Shown: positions 30,800 to 42,094, numbered from the stretch's first letter. The stretch: DNA of 64,000 nt from Tupaia tana (GCA_026018925.1 JAKSZU010000013.1:78729791-78793790), one strand, 5' to 3'. The notes: generated by a model not told the origin, from the sequence alone. Numbers and translations are program-made.

Positions 30800-31375
30800 C
30801 CATCTTGTCTGTATTCATTTCAAACATCATGCAGCTACCACAGTGACATTTCTAAAACATAAACCTGACCTTACCACTCTCCTTTTTCTGCTTAAAAACC
30901 TCAATGTCTCCCAGTTACCTAGAGGATAAAGTCTAAGCCACCTAAGGCTGGCAGAGGCCTGGCCTCAGATTCCTTTTCCAGCTTCATCTCTTAGTCCTCT
31001 CCTTCTAGGCTCCAGCAGGAATGGATTGTTTGCAGCCTCTGTGCTCCTCTTTCTGCTCAAATTGCTTCCCTCTCACTCTTTCTCTTAGCTATAATGTCCT
31101 CCTCAATCTTATTTTTTTCTTTAGGACTCATTTCTCATTTCCTTTGGAAACCCACCCTGATCACACTAGTTCACAGTGGTGCCCATGTTTCTATCTTGTC
31201 CTTAACATGCTGAATTATAAATAATTGTATACTTCCATGATTCCTTCACTAAACTGTAAAGGCCTCAGAATCAAGTACTTAATATCATGTGTCTTTGAAT
31301 CTGTCATATCTAGCACAGTGTCTGGTACTATGCTGAAGGATTTTAATTGCATAATTATCAGGTGGAAGGAATGGA
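30800..31375 (+). mobile_element. L2 3' end, sense
   Basis: AAACCTGACCTTACCACTCT, AAAAACCTCAATGTCTCCCA, GAGGATAAAGTCTAAGCCAC, AAACCCACCCTGATCACAC and TAGCACAGTGTCTGGTACTA form the L2 3' UTR in correct order, one of the best-preserved L2 copies here. Confidence 0.78.
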
Positions 31376-31429
31376 TGGATAGCAGATGAAAAATTATCTA
31401 AGAGATAGATAAGTTCCAGGATTCTATTT

Positions 31430-31560
31430 CAAACCTCAGCAAGGTATTATTTTCCTTAGTATTACAGAAGAAGCTACTGTGGCACAAAAAGGCAAATGTC
31501 ACACAGCTATCACTAACCTTTCAAACCACAGTTTGAGCCCCTTGATCCTAACATAATGCT
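31430..31560 (-). mobile_element. MIR fragment
   Basis: TTACAGAAGAAGCTACTGTG, GGCAAATGTCACACAGCTAT and CACAGTTTGAGCCCC are antisense MIR core. Confidence 0.55.
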
Positions 31561-31564
31561 CATT

Positions 31565-31890
31565 CCTCTGTCCTCAAAGACTAAGTAAATAACTATTGCT
31601 TCTTGAATTATGAATGACCTAGACCTAGAATTCTACAGCTTTAAAGAACCTAAAAGAAGATTTAGCCTGCTCTGTCCCCATTTTTCTCTTTCTACTGCAT
31701 AATTGAAAGCTAGCAATGGTCAAGCAATTGAAACCTTATTCACCCCTCAAAATCCTACTCGGTCATGACCACTATTGCTGTCATGAGTAAATGTAGAATT
31801 ACAACTGTGAAAGATGTGACAGAGAAGCAGGACCCTGTGATATAATAAAGAAAACTATCCAGATCTGCAGTCTGATGATTATTAATAGCT
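31565..31890. other. Unassigned sequence
   Basis: A MIR-like phrase near 31640 is too faint to call; otherwise nothing. Confidence 0.4.
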
Positions 31891-31894
31891 AATT

Positions 31895-33050
31895 AACCAT
31901 TAAATAAATATTTATCAACTGAAGACCATGTGCTACAGACTCTTGTAAGTGCTGAGTACATAACAGTTAGTAAACATCCAAGGTCCCTGTTGTGTGGAGC
32001 TTACGTTTTAGTGGGAGAGAAGAGATAATAAATAAAGAAATAGACGCTATCTTGGTAAGTGATAGAATAGACATTGACTAGTAAACAGTAGGGAGTAGTC
32101 CAAGAGGTATAAGGAGCATGGACAAGGTCCCCCAAGAGTGTGAGTCATAGCACTGAAAGAAGATTTCTATGCTTAGAACATGGAGATAAGAGTCCAGATC
32201 TGGCTAGTCATGTCTTAGATTGTGTTAGACCTTGAAAGTCATTTCAGATTTGCCTTAGGTCCAATGTGCAAAAAAATCATTGAAGAATTTTAAACAAGAA
32301 ATGTAATGATTAGGGGTGCTTGCATTTTAAATGTCTGACCACTGAGTTACCAGGAAGCACTGGTAACTCTGGAGAGAGAAGTTTGGGAGATACCGCAGTA
32401 GTTCAGATGAGGAAATACGGTAGCCTAGACTAGGGTGGGACCAGGAGAAATGAAGAGAGGTCTCTGAGTTCATAAAGAAGGAGGAGACATAAGGGATGAC
32501 ACCTAGAGCTCTGTCTTGAGCTATTGGTATAGATGATGATGCTATCTAATGAGGGGATAACACCGGAAGAATTGGGACTCTAATTATTCATTATTAATTA
32601 TAATGGAGTTTTGGATACTTCATGGCCAAGATGCTCCAGTGGCACCAGAGTGGAGGTATTGGGTTCAAACAGACTGTGTAAGTCTGGTTCACAAAGATCA
32701 AGACTGAAGATTTAAGTCTGAGAATCTTGAAATATAGAGAGAACACACAAAGCCATGAGAGTAGACGAGCTCACCTAGAAAAATAAAAGCTAAAATGAGA
32801 AAAGTCTTGAAGAACCCCAACATGAAGATGAGTCAGCAAAGAAGACTAAGAAGCAACGTGAAAGAGGAGATTGTGATGTTATGCAGGCTAAGGGAAGTGA
32901 AAGTTTCAATAAGGAATGCTGAATGCTGCTGAGATTTCAAGTAAGGAGCTGCCTAAAGATCATTCACTGGGTTGGTAACAGGAGGTTATGAGTCACTATC
33001 ATATCCAGATACCAGGTATGACAATTTTTTTAAGAAGTTGACTGTGAAAG
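31895..33050 (-). mobile_element. Long L2 antisense fragment
   Basis: GTGGAGCTTACGTTTTAGTG, CCTTGAAAGTCATTTCAG, GAGATACCGCAGTAGTTCAG, GGGATGACACCTAGAGCTC and AATGCTGAATGCTGCTGAG follow the antisense L2 order for more than 1 kb, from the 3' UTR back into the ORF2 C-terminus. Unusually long for L2. Confidence 0.7.
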
Positions 33051-33322
33051 AAAATAGTTTGGGCCAGGTGGCATAGTAGTTAACACAGCTGGATCCCACA
33101 TGGCCAATGGCATGGTTCAAGTCCCAGACCTGGCAGCCTGATAAACAATGCTGGACATGTGTAAGTGCATGCCCAAAATCCTGAGAGAAGAATGGAGAAG
33201 AGACTGCAGCATGGACATCTTTTCCAGGAGTGATTTTTTACTTCCCTTCTCTCTGTCTCTTTTCCACTCCAGTGAGTGCACACATCCCATAGCAAACAAA
33301 TAAACAAAAAAGAAAGTAGTTT
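33050..33322 (+). mobile_element. Family A SINE in L2
   Basis: The body is about 33062-33310: GGGCCAGGTGGCATAGTAGT to CATCCCATAGCAAACAAATA. GAAAATAGTTTG and GAAAGTAGTTTG flank it as a target duplication with one mismatch. Confidence 0.85.
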
Positions 33323-34030
33323 GTATAAAAACTGTGCTCGAATAATGAATTTTGTGATGGGTTTTTGAGTTTTTGTAATGGGTTTTGTGACATTTTTTTT
33401 CATTTTTCCAATATGTGTCCACTTTGTTGGACCATAAACTGCCTAAGATCAGGGAACACAACCTGTTTTCTCATACTCAACACTAACCTATTTCTTAGTT
33501 CATGGTTAAGCTTAGTGATATTTGTTAAGTAGTTGAATGACATTAATAAATTAAAATTTAGAGATTACTTGACTAACTATTTTCTGGAAAATTATAAAGA
33601 TACATTTAGAAAATATTCATGGTATTGGAAGTCAATTTTTTGGAGGCTATAATTAGACTGTCATATTCTGTCACTCTCAGGGAGAACTCTGGGCTAAAGA
33701 TTCTATAGTCCCTGGTCTGCCATTTTTTAGGGAAAAAAATGCCACTATGACTATTGTCTCCTTGAATCTTGCCCGATCCCTCTTATAATTTTCAGCATTG
33801 TCTTAATTATGGCCTTTATTATTTTTCTTATCTATTTTAATTCATATTTACTCCATTAACTCATAGCTGAAATAAGACTCTTCAGTACTCTGGGCATTGC
33901 AATCTTCTTGCTGAAATCTGTAAATCAAAATCAAAATTATACCAAACTGTCAAACCCAAAGTTTATATTAAGAAAACTTGTATATTTTACCACTTGCAAA
34001 ATTTTGGATAAATCATGCTGCTGACACATG
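33323..34030. other. Unassigned AT-rich sequence
   Basis: No family or exon recognised. Confidence 0.4.
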
Positions 34031-34037
34031 TTTATTT

Positions 34038-34318
34038 GACCCTGCATGATTATTAATTTTTTAATGAGAAAGATTTTTGCTATAGGGCACATGCACTCTC
34101 TGTAGAGACAGAGGGAAACAGAGAGACAGAAATCGAGAAATCACCCCTCAGGGAGAATAACATGCCTCAATTCCTTCTCCTTCATTCTCCTCTTGGAGTT
34201 TTGGACATGCATGCACACATGCCTGGTGTGAGTCGTAAGCCGCCAGGTCTACGACTCAAACCAGAGTCATTGGAGTCCAGTAACATAACCATTATGCCAT
34301 CTGCTGGTCCTGACCCTG
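34038..34318 (-). mobile_element. Family A SINE, antisense
   Basis: GCTATAGGGCACATGCACTC, the CACCCCTCAGGGAG core, CATGCATGCACACATGCC and the head ending CATCTGCTGGTCC. TGACCCTGC occurs at both borders. Confidence 0.87.
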
Positions 34319-34319
34319 C

Positions 34320-35185
34320 TTTATTGACACCATAAGTATGAGCTGAACCTGCCTACCAAGGACTCTACTATCCTCCTGCCTTTTCTCTTCCCAGTTTGTC
34401 CTCTTTCAGAGTGCTCTTAATTCACAAATACAGTTATTTCACGTTAAATTCTTCCTGGGATCCCCATGGTGTATGGAACAAAGTCAATTCTCCTAGCTTA
34501 GATGACAATGTTTTCACGTTTATGATCCCTGCAAACTCCTTGGTTTCACCTGGTGACACAATGCACATGGGCTCCAATCATTCTGGATTGTCTGTAGTTT
34601 TCGGAATACCTTTTGGGTTCCTACAGATCATTTGCATAGCCTGATGTCTGCCTGGAATAGCTCTCTCTAACTTCTTCACACACCTAATTCTTCTTCCTCT
34701 CCAGAGTCAGCTATAATTCACTTGCTCTTTCATGTCATCACTGGGTCTTGGCCCTCTCTTTGCCAAGAAAGCACATTCTGTTTCTGTCCAGTGTTCCCAC
34801 TGTATTGAATCTGACCTTTTCCTTCCTACATAACTCCTCCTAACAATGACAGCCAATGTTAGCTGACCCTTTAATGAGCTTTTCGTTGGTTGTTTCATTT
34901 AATTCTCACAACTCTAGGAAGTAAGTAAAATTATTACCTATATTTCATATATGACAAAATTAGACCTAGTGGCTGGATTTAAGGTCACACAAATATCAAG
35001 TGGTCGAGCAGGAATTAAAAACTAATGATCTGATGTCCCTACTCTTAACCATTTCACTATACTATAAGCTTCTTGAGGGCAAGAAATAACCTCATTTACC
35101 TCTACCTTCCCAGGTATTTGCAGGAAATCTAGGATATTGAGAACAATAAGTAAAAGTTTGTTGTATAAAGAGAATGAATGAATTA
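34320..35185 (+). mobile_element. L2 3' region split by a MIR
   Basis: The left part (34320-34850) has GATGTCTGCCTGGAATAGCT and ATGTCATCACTGGGTCTTGG. The right part (35056-35185) resumes with ATAAGCTTCTTGAGGGCAAG and GAATGAATGAATTAATG. The expected L2 continuation is interrupted by the MIR at 34850-35055. Confidence 0.65.
34850..35055 (-). mobile_element. MIR inserted in an L2
   Basis: TTAATTCTCACAACTCTAGG, TATATGACAAAATTAGACC, TTAAGGTCACACAAATATCA and GCAGGAATTAAAAACTAATG in antisense order. Confidence 0.6.
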
Positions 35186-35189
35186 ATGT

Positions 35190-35500
35190 ATCTTATGATT
35201 TATTTCTTTTATATCATTATGGCATTGTTATGTTGATATCTGTTATGACATTGCAGGAAAAATTTTATTCTATGTATTATTATTTTGCACTTATTTCTAT
35301 AATGTTCTAATATGAAGGTTCAAAACAGAAAATAGTTTAGCACAAATCAAAAGAGTAGAAGTACTGGAAGGGCTTCCATGTAGATGAAGAATTAGATTGT
35401 TTAATCTCACATTAAGAGTTAGAATTTGGGCCAAGAGAGAAAAGCAACAGAGAAATAGTTTTTACAACTGGGAGTAAAAACATTCTAATTTCCAGAGATA
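35190..35500. other. Unassigned sequence
   Basis: Nothing recognised. Confidence 0.4.
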
Positions 35501-35501
35501 C

Positions 35502-35783
35502 ATAAAGATGAAATGGGAACTAGCATATGGTGTAATAGTTATATCACTGGACTCCCACGTAGTCGACTGTAGTTCAAGTCCTGGACTCGGCAGCTTTAAC
35601 TCATGCTAGGCATGTTTGCATGTGTGCTCAAGACCCTGAGAGGAGAATGGAGGAGAAGGAATTGTGGCATGGCTATCCCCCCTGGGGGGTGATTTCTCAC
35701 TTTATGTCTCTCTCTCTCTGTCTTTCCACTGAGTGTGTGTACCCTACAGGAAAAAACCTCCAAAAAAAATAAAGATGAAATGG
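35502..35783 (+). mobile_element. Family A SINE with perfect 15-bp duplications
   Basis: ATAAAGATGAAATGG at 35502-35516 and 35769-35783. The body keeps CGTAGTCGACTG, GAGGAGAATGGAGGAGAAGG and CCCCCCTGGGGGG; the head has diverged (GGTGTAATAGTTATATC). Confidence 0.93.
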
Positions 35784-35784
35784 A

Positions 35785-36865
35785 CTGCTCAGTAAGGTGA
35801 TGAGGTCCCTTTTCCTCGTGGTATGCAAGCAGAGGTGGAAGGATTACTTGGTGAGGTGTTGCAGAGGAATTTCAATGATCTAATGAGGCATTTTTATTGG
35901 ATTGCCTTGAAGTTCTTTCCCATCTAGAAATTCTATAAGCCGATGAAATAAAGAAGTGAAAGAGGAAGAATGGAACTAAAATCTAAATGGATGAGATGAG
36001 AACTAAAATCTAAAGATGATACATTTTGATTTTCACACTGGTATAACTGAAAATCTATATTTACAGAAGCACAGCCTTTGTTGGGATATATCTGTTAAAT
36101 CAAAAAGAACAGGCAGATGGGAATGAACTAATTGAAAGAATTTACTATGGAGACTTTTTTCTCTAAGATATCAATGCTGCCACAATTGTCTTCCATGCTT
36201 GATCTTCCTCATTTCTGCCACTTATCTTGGAGGTCACTCTCTATGAGTGATGGACTTCCTTGAAATGTGACCACAAAGAGCTACAAATGGGTAGTTCCTC
36301 AAATGGCCATTTTCTGAGGGTAGATGAACTAGGCAAAGGGTAGAGGAGAGATGGAAGAAATGAAGCTGCTGTCACGCTAGCTGTTGAGATGAAGTTTATG
36401 AAAAAAATCTCTCTGGTGCAGGGAATAGAGCTATTCATGATAGCTCCAATCCTGGAGCAGTTCCACTAATGCCTAAGGTCCCAGGTTTGCCTGGACATGT
36501 GGAAGAAAAAGAAAAGAACAAAGAACAATCCAAGGTAGAGAAATTGCATCTGGTGAGGGCACCAGAGTCTTGGCTTACGGGAGAGGCCAAGCCAAATGGG
36601 ACCAATGCTGTCTATGGAAAGAGGATAGCATCAGGGAATGCTGGAGCACCCAGCAGCAGTGCCCAGGCCTCACTGCGTGAAGGAACAATCTGCCATGAAT
36701 GAGGGTCATCTAGAGGAGCTTAGGAGGCCTTCTAATCCCAAAGAGTAGTGGAAGGTAGAGGATGGAATCTTACATTGCAATAGCTTGACCAGTATGGCTG
36801 ACCCAAGAAATTACTCTTTGTTATCATCTTCTTCCTGAAATTATAATTTAGTAGGTTAGATTTTA
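35785..36865. other. Unassigned sequence
   Basis: 1.1 kb without a recognised repeat or exon. A 77-codon frame at 36469-36702 has no known motif and no homologue I can name. Confidence 0.42.
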
Positions 36866-36869
36866 CTGG

Positions 36870-36990
36870 AGTTCCTCATGGAGAAAAACTCTACCTTGTT
36901 CATATTTGTTGCTCCAGAGTGCAGCATCATGCCTGAGATGCCATGTACAAAATAAATGTTTCTTGACTGACTGACTGAATAAATGAAGAG
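36870..36990 (+). mobile_element. L2 or MIR 3' terminus
   Basis: TTTGTTGCTCCAGAGTGCAG and AAATAAATGTTTCTTGACTG, with a TGAC/TGAA-repeat end, resemble the shared L2/MIR 3' tail. Confidence 0.45.
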
Positions 36991-37069
36991 CAAGCATTAA
37001 TTTTATGAAGGTATAGAGGAGACACTGAATGAACTCTACAAATGAGAAAAACAGAATACACGCTTCTCT

Positions 37070-37250
37070 GATTTGCAGATGGTGTAATGGTTACATTGTT
37101 GGACTCCCCCGTGGTCAACCATGGTTTGAGTCTCAGACCTGGTGTCTTAAAACTCACCCTGGGCACATGTGTGTGCATGCCCAAGATCCTGAGGGGAGAA
37201 TGGAGGAGAAGGGATTGTGGCATGGCCATCCCACTGAGGGGTGATTTCTC

Positions 37251-37294
<44 letters not shown>

Positions 37295-37345
37295 CCCATG
37301 TGCTCTATTAGCAAAAATCTCTTAACAGCAACAACAAAAAAATAG
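37070..37345 (+). mobile_element. Family A SINE with expanded TC tract
   Basis: GATTTGCAGATGGTGTAATG to GCTCTATTAGCAAAAATCTC. The internal pyrimidine tract has grown to a pure (TC)n at 37255-37287. Confidence 0.87.
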
Positions 37346-37569
37346 ATAAACGTACTCCTACAGAAGTTCATGTCAACTGGGAAGCTATATATACATATGG
37401 TCAATACAGTAGAGTAAAGGTTGATGGAGAAGGAGGAAGTGTTGATTTTAGAGTCAATCTAGAAGTTACTTTCCTCAAATTCCATAAAAGCACATTGGTA
37501 TTTGATACCAGAGAGTGTTTTCCTTTTCCCTTTTTCACTGATTGTTTACAGGATGGATCATCATTTTGA

Positions 37570-38235
37570 ATAATTTAAGAAATATTAAAAGGCAAGGCAG
37601 ATATAAATGATAAGCTCATTGCTTGATAGCAACCTGTTGTTACTATTTTGCATATTGCTTTGCAGGATTTTTCTTTGCATTGTTCTCATAATTAATATCA
37701 TCATGTACCTAGAATGTTACAATATTCTTACCCCTTTCCCATTACTGCATCACTAAAATGTTCTTTCTAAGCAAAATGCATGACTTTCTGGTAGTCTAAG
37801 GTATGTCTGCATCATGGCTCATTTAATAATGCTCTTCCTGTTGAATGACTGAGTTCTTCAGAATTTCAGTATTATAAATAATGTTTTTCACATTTTATAC
37901 TAGTCTATATTTCTAGAAAAGTAACTATCAAAGGACAAAAGTTATTTCTTTTTTTAAGAATTATTTAATTTTATTAATTATTATTTTAAAATTTGATCAG
38001 AGAGAGAGAGAGAGAGAGCAGGGAAGTGAGAAAGCAAGCCACCAGGTCCAGGACTTGAACCAGAGTTAATGTGGAAGTTCAGCACCCTAATCCCACTCCA
38101 CTTGCCAACCCAAGGACAGAAGTTATTTCTATAGTTATTGATAAAACTTGACAAATTGGAACTCCAGAAAAACTGAGCCAATTTCTACTCTTACTGGCTT
38201 TGTGTACAAATGTGTCTACCTTTCCACATACATGA
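37570..38235 (-). mobile_element. Old L1 (L1ME-like) antisense 3' part, split by a SINE
   Basis: TTTTGCATATTGCTTTGCAG, CTGCATCACTAAAATGTTC, AATTTCAGTATTATAAATAA and ATATTTCTAGAAAAGTAACT, resuming after the SINE with GACAAATTGGAACTCCAG, match antisense L1ME 3' sequence. Confidence 0.6.
37931..38130 (-). mobile_element. Family B SINE in L1, 19-bp duplications
   Basis: The body is 37950-38111: A/T-rich 3' end, (GA)n tract, GCCACCAGGTCCAGGACTTG and a head ending CCACTTGCCAACCC. AAGGACAAAAGTTATTTCT (37931) and AAGGACAGAAGTTATTTCT (38112) differ by one base. Confidence 0.92.
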
Positions 38236-38516
38236 GCCTTTTTTTTTTTTTTTTTTTTTTTTTTGCAGAGGTTTTTGCTATAGAGCGTGTGTGCTCACCA
38301 GAAAGAGAGACAGAAAGCAAAAAATCACCCACCAGAGGGGATGGCCATGCCACAATCCCTTCTCCTCCAATCTCCTCTTGGGATCTTGGGCACACATGCA
38401 CACATGCCTGGCTTGAGTTTAAGCCACCAGGTCTGGGACTCAAATCATGGTCAACTACATGGGAGTTCAGCGACATAGCCATTACACCAACTGCTGGTCC
38501 CCATGTGTGAGCCTTT
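38227..38516 (-). mobile_element. Family A SINE, antisense
   Basis: T20-plus tract, GCTATAGAGCGTGTGTGCTC, the CCACCAGAGGGG core and GCAACTGCTGGTCCCC-type head. Flanks CATACATGAGCCTTTT and CATGTGTGAGCCTTTT are a probable target duplication. Confidence 0.87.
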
Positions 38517-38569
38517 TGAAATTCTATGTCATACCAGGTTGATGTCAGAGAGTCCATCCCAGTTGTTTA

Positions 38570-39345
38570 GCCAGAAGAAAAATCAGATTATATGGACATA
38601 TTTATATTTCTCATATCAATCTAGCAAAATATGAGCATAATGATCAGCTGGCACTGATAAAGACTGAGATGGTGATGCTTACATCATAGATGGTAGGATA
38701 AAATTACACAACAGCTTCAGAAAGGTAATTTGGAAATACTCTTTTCTTTTTTCTTCAAGAGGTTTTTGCCATAGGACGTGTGCACCCACCAGAAAAACAG
38801 AGAGAGACAGAAAGTGAGAAATCACCCCCCCCCCAGGGGGGATGGCTATACCACAATCCCTTTTCCTCCATTCTCCTCTCGGGATCTTGGGCACGTATGC
38901 ACACACACCTGGTGTGAGTGTAAGCCACTGGGTCTGGGACTCAAATCGTGGTCGACTATTTGGGAGTCCAGTGACATAGTCATTATGCCAACTGCTGGTC
39001 CTGTATATTAATAAATATACTTCTGAAAATGCTTCTCAAGGAACCAACCCAAAGAAAACAGCTACTTTCATCGAGTGGATGAAATGCAAAAAATGTTAAA
39101 CTTCCTGTGAATATTTTATACATAGGGAATTTTTAAGTAAAGTATGGCATATCTACTCAATGAACTTGTGATGTATTTATTTCAAAATATCATAAAATCT
39201 TTGTGGAAATATGAGATAACAAAATTTTATCTTAATTTAATTAAATTACATAAATATAAGCAATACAGATGAGCAAGATGGAAAAGGATTTAAAAATAGA
39301 AAAGTTAAATTTTTGATGCATAATATGTATTCCACATTTATAATA
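38570..39345 (+). mobile_element. Old L1 (L1ME-like) sense 3' part, split by a SINE
   Basis: AGAAAGGTAATTTGGAAATA before the SINE; GAAAATGCTTCTCAAGGAAC, AAGTATGGCATATCTACTCA and TTTGTGGAAATATGAGATAA after it. These follow sense L1ME 3' sequence. Confidence 0.6.
38752..39003 (-). mobile_element. Family A SINE in L1
   Basis: TTTGCCATAGGACGTGTGC, a C10-AGGGGGG core, CGGGATCTTGGGCACGTATG and ending CCAACTGCTGGTCCTG. Inserted in the sense L1 fragment. Confidence 0.87.
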
Positions 39346-39349
39346 CAAT

Positions 39350-39583
39350 TTTTCTTAAGTTTGTCTTGACTTGTTATCTCTTTATCTTCAGTTTTATAAA
39401 GTGGCTATTTTCTTTTTCATCCCAAAGCAAAATAGTGTATAAATGGCTCCCTAACTGGAAGGCACATAGTAAATGTTTTCAGGGTGAGATCAAGGTCACA
39501 AGTAATATGAGATCTTTACATATGACCTCAACCTGGGAGAGCCAAGGAAATCATTCAGCAGTTTATTTTCCAAGTTTAAAAAG
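39350..39583. other. Unassigned sequence before a long poly(A)
   Basis: No family recognised. It might be the 3' end of a retrocopy feeding the A tract at 39584, but I see no AATAAA in the usual place. Confidence 0.35.

Positions 39584-39634
<51 letters not shown>
39584..39634. repeat. 51-nt pure poly(A)
   Basis: An uninterrupted A tract. No SINE body precedes it, so its origin is unclear. Confidence 0.9.
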
Positions 39635-39635
<1 letters not shown>

Positions 39636-39637
<2 letters not shown>

Positions 39638-40030
39638 CACTACTCTAGACAATTGAAGAAAGATTCCTGCAGGCCTGGAGAAACTTCATAAAGATTGGAA
39701 AGAATGTGTTTGGCAAGGGAGTCACTGGCCTGAACAGCTGATTTTTAGGGAGAGGGAAGAAAATTTTAGATAAAACTGCTAAAGCAGATACCATGGACTT
39801 TAATCGGTCAAAAAGAAAGAAGCAACATGGTGTGAAATATCACAGGAACCCTCAGATAAAAATATGTTCAGGAACAAATTTTAGCCTACTATGTATACAT
39901 GCTAACACGTTCATGCCAGGGATCAGTAAAGAGAAGGAAGAAAGCACAAATTGTCAAATCAAATTTCATAGGTAGAAGTACAACTTGACAGGGTGGGACT
40001 CAAGAATGAAAAATGACAATTGAAAGTTTA

Positions 40031-40034
<4 letters not shown>
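39636..40034. other. Unassigned sequence
   Basis: No family or exon recognised. Confidence 0.4.
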
Positions 40035-40071
<37 letters not shown>

Positions 40072-40087
40072 AGAGAGAGAGAGAGAG
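40035..40087. repeat. (AT)n-(GA)n compound microsatellite
   Basis: TATATA for about 35 bp, then about 8 GA units, abutting the MITE at 40087. Confidence 0.92.
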
Positions 40088-40158
40088 TTGGAAAAGTCAT
40101 GACCTATTTTTTTCTGTTTTTCTGTAAAAAAAATACAGCATGACATTTTTGACAATCA
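40087..40158 (+). mobile_element. Palindromic mariner-like MITE, copy 2
   Basis: GTTGGAAAAGTCATGACCTA at the left and, reverse-complemented, TTGTCAAAAATGTCATGCTG at the right. The central CTGTTTTTCTG is the loop region. TA-rich sequence lies on both sides. Confidence 0.68.
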
Positions 40159-40199
40159 TATATATGTACACACACAAACACATATGTATATACACACTA

Positions 40200-40470
40200 T
40201 CATTTTTTATTCATGCATATGGGCATATGTAAGAGTAAGAGCATTAGAGTGAATAAGAGGGAAGAGAGAGAGAGATAAGCAGCCCTCCGTAGGGTCTGCT
40301 CACACCCCAATCTCCTTCCTCCAGTCCTCCAGCCCACTGGATCTTGGGCATTTGCACACATGCTCAGAGTATTTCAGGCTGGTCAGGCTAGGGCTTTGAA
40401 CTGAATTTGCCATGTGAAACAGCTTCTCTTGAGCAGCTCATTACTGCTGTGCCATGCAGCCAGCCTGGAA
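40200..40470 (-). mobile_element. Old SINE, family A/C relative
   Basis: GAGAGAGAGATAAGCAGCCC, CACACCCCAATCTCCTTCC, GGATCTTGGGCATTTGCACA and CTGTGCCATGCAGCCAGCC in antisense order. Confidence 0.6.
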
Positions 40471-41040
40471 GTTAACTACACTGAAACAAAATAGAAAAAA
40501 ATAAGAAAAATGAAGTATGTATGCAATAAAAATAAGTATGTCTGGACAGTATTGAGTTATCAAGTTAGAACCCGAAGCAGGATGAAATGAAACAGAAAAG
40601 GAAAGTACAACTAATATGACCTTGCCATAGAACTATAACACCAACCACCTGGTCAGAGGGAGGAAATGGATGATGCTCTCCTACGAGGGGAATAAACTGG
40701 CCCAGAATTTCTGAATGCGGAGGACTCCAACATTTCTTGTGATTTCTAAGAAGCTTAATTTTTAAAAAGGAGAACATTGTATTTATTTGTAACTTTTTTT
40801 TTCAACATCATCTTCCAAAAGGTTAAGAGGGTTAACAAAGAAAAAAGTGATTTCAGTTTTATCTAGGAGCAAGAGGAGCAACATTGATACCAAAGTAGAT
40901 AGGATAAAGAGCTAGAAAAACTAACTTGACTGTGTAGAATCACTTCATTAAGTCATAACACCCAGGCGTGAAATGCTTTCTTGAAAATTTTTGGAGTAGA
41001 ACTTGGTATCTCAGAAATTTGAGAGTCAAAAAATAAAATT
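40471..41040. other. Unassigned sequence
   Basis: Nothing recognised. Confidence 0.4.
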
Positions 41041-41042
41041 CT

Positions 41043-41265
41043 AGGTCAGCTGGGATGGCACAGAGGTGCCATCACTCTACAATACTGAGGCTACATGGGA
41101 GGGCTGAGGGTTCTCATCCTGAAGTCTCCTTATGCAGAGCCCAGGAGTGGATCATGGCATAAAGACCTTGTTGGGGGTACTTCTCTCTCTCTTCTCTGTC
41201 TCTCTCTCTCTCTCTCTCTCTCACTCTCTCTGTAACTAAATTAATAAATTATTTTTAAAAGGAAA
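41043..41265 (+). mobile_element. Family C SINE
   Basis: GTCAGCTGGGATGGCACAGA, GCTACATGGGAGGGCTGAGG, B-box-like GGTTCTCATCC, GAGCCCAGGAGTGGATCATG and AAAGACCTTGTTGGGGG, then (TC)n and TAAATTAATAAATTA. The body again has Alu-like phrases (gagcccaggag). Confidence 0.68.
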
Positions 41266-41588
41266 TTCTGACCTCCAGATTAAAATGGGTACTAGCTGCC
41301 AGTCTGGACTTAACTTGTCCCAAATTTCTACTGACTACCCCATGAAAATGCAGTAAATCCAGTAGATGAAAACTTGCAATGAACACAATGAAAATGACAG
41401 AAAAATGTATTTCTAATATCTGGTGAAGGTTTCACTCATGTAACAGCTTTTAGGTCTGGATTAGGAAAAGGAAACTGGTAGGCTGCTCAGTGTGACTTCA
41501 CAGAAAGGCAGAAAGAAGGTAGAAGGACACATTGTCTGTGGTACAAGTCACCTGCTGGCCCAGCTATGAGGAGATCATGTAGAAGTTA
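41266..41588. other. Unassigned sequence
   Basis: Nothing recognised. Confidence 0.4.
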
Positions 41589-41589
41589 A

Positions 41590-41805
41590 GAGCTTGTATG
41601 CCAGGACAACTGGAGCCCAATTTACTGTCTTACATTTGGTCAAGTCATTAACTTTCCTAAGCCTCATTTTTATCATCTGCAAAATGGGGTTCATATAGTG
41701 GTACCTTCCTCAAAAAGTGGCCAGAAAGATAAAATTAGAAGAACTATTTCATTGCAAGCACAGTACCTAAAACAGAGTCAACAATCCATCAACATTCGTT
41801 ATTTG
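41590..41805 (+). mobile_element. MIR, well preserved
   Basis: GTTAAGAGCTTGTATGCC, TTTGGTCAAGTCATTAACTT, AGCCTCATTTTTATCATCTG, CAAAATGGGGTTCATATAG and GCACAGTACCTAAAACAGAG cover almost the whole MIR in sense. Confidence 0.75.
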
Positions 41806-41819
41806 TGCTTCATCCTTTT

Positions 41820-42090
41820 AGAGACTTGATTTCCCAGAGGACAGGAAGTTTCCCAAGGTGGTATGAAGGAAATAGCAGTGAAGAGAAAGCAATAGCACAT
41901 AATACCCTAGGAAGTGTATTAACATTGTAGAGGGGGGAAGGAAAAGGGAAGGGCAGGGCATCTGGAGAACTGTAGAATTTGCAGAGAACCAGTGGGCAGA
42001 ACGGGTAAAGAACTCGTCACCATAGATCTGCACCAGATAAAAACTCTATACCAGAGGAATTGGCTTGGGTTTGATGTTTGTCAGTCTCAT
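41820..42090. other. Unassigned sequence
   Basis: Nothing recognised. Confidence 0.38.
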
Positions 42091-42094
42091 TAAG

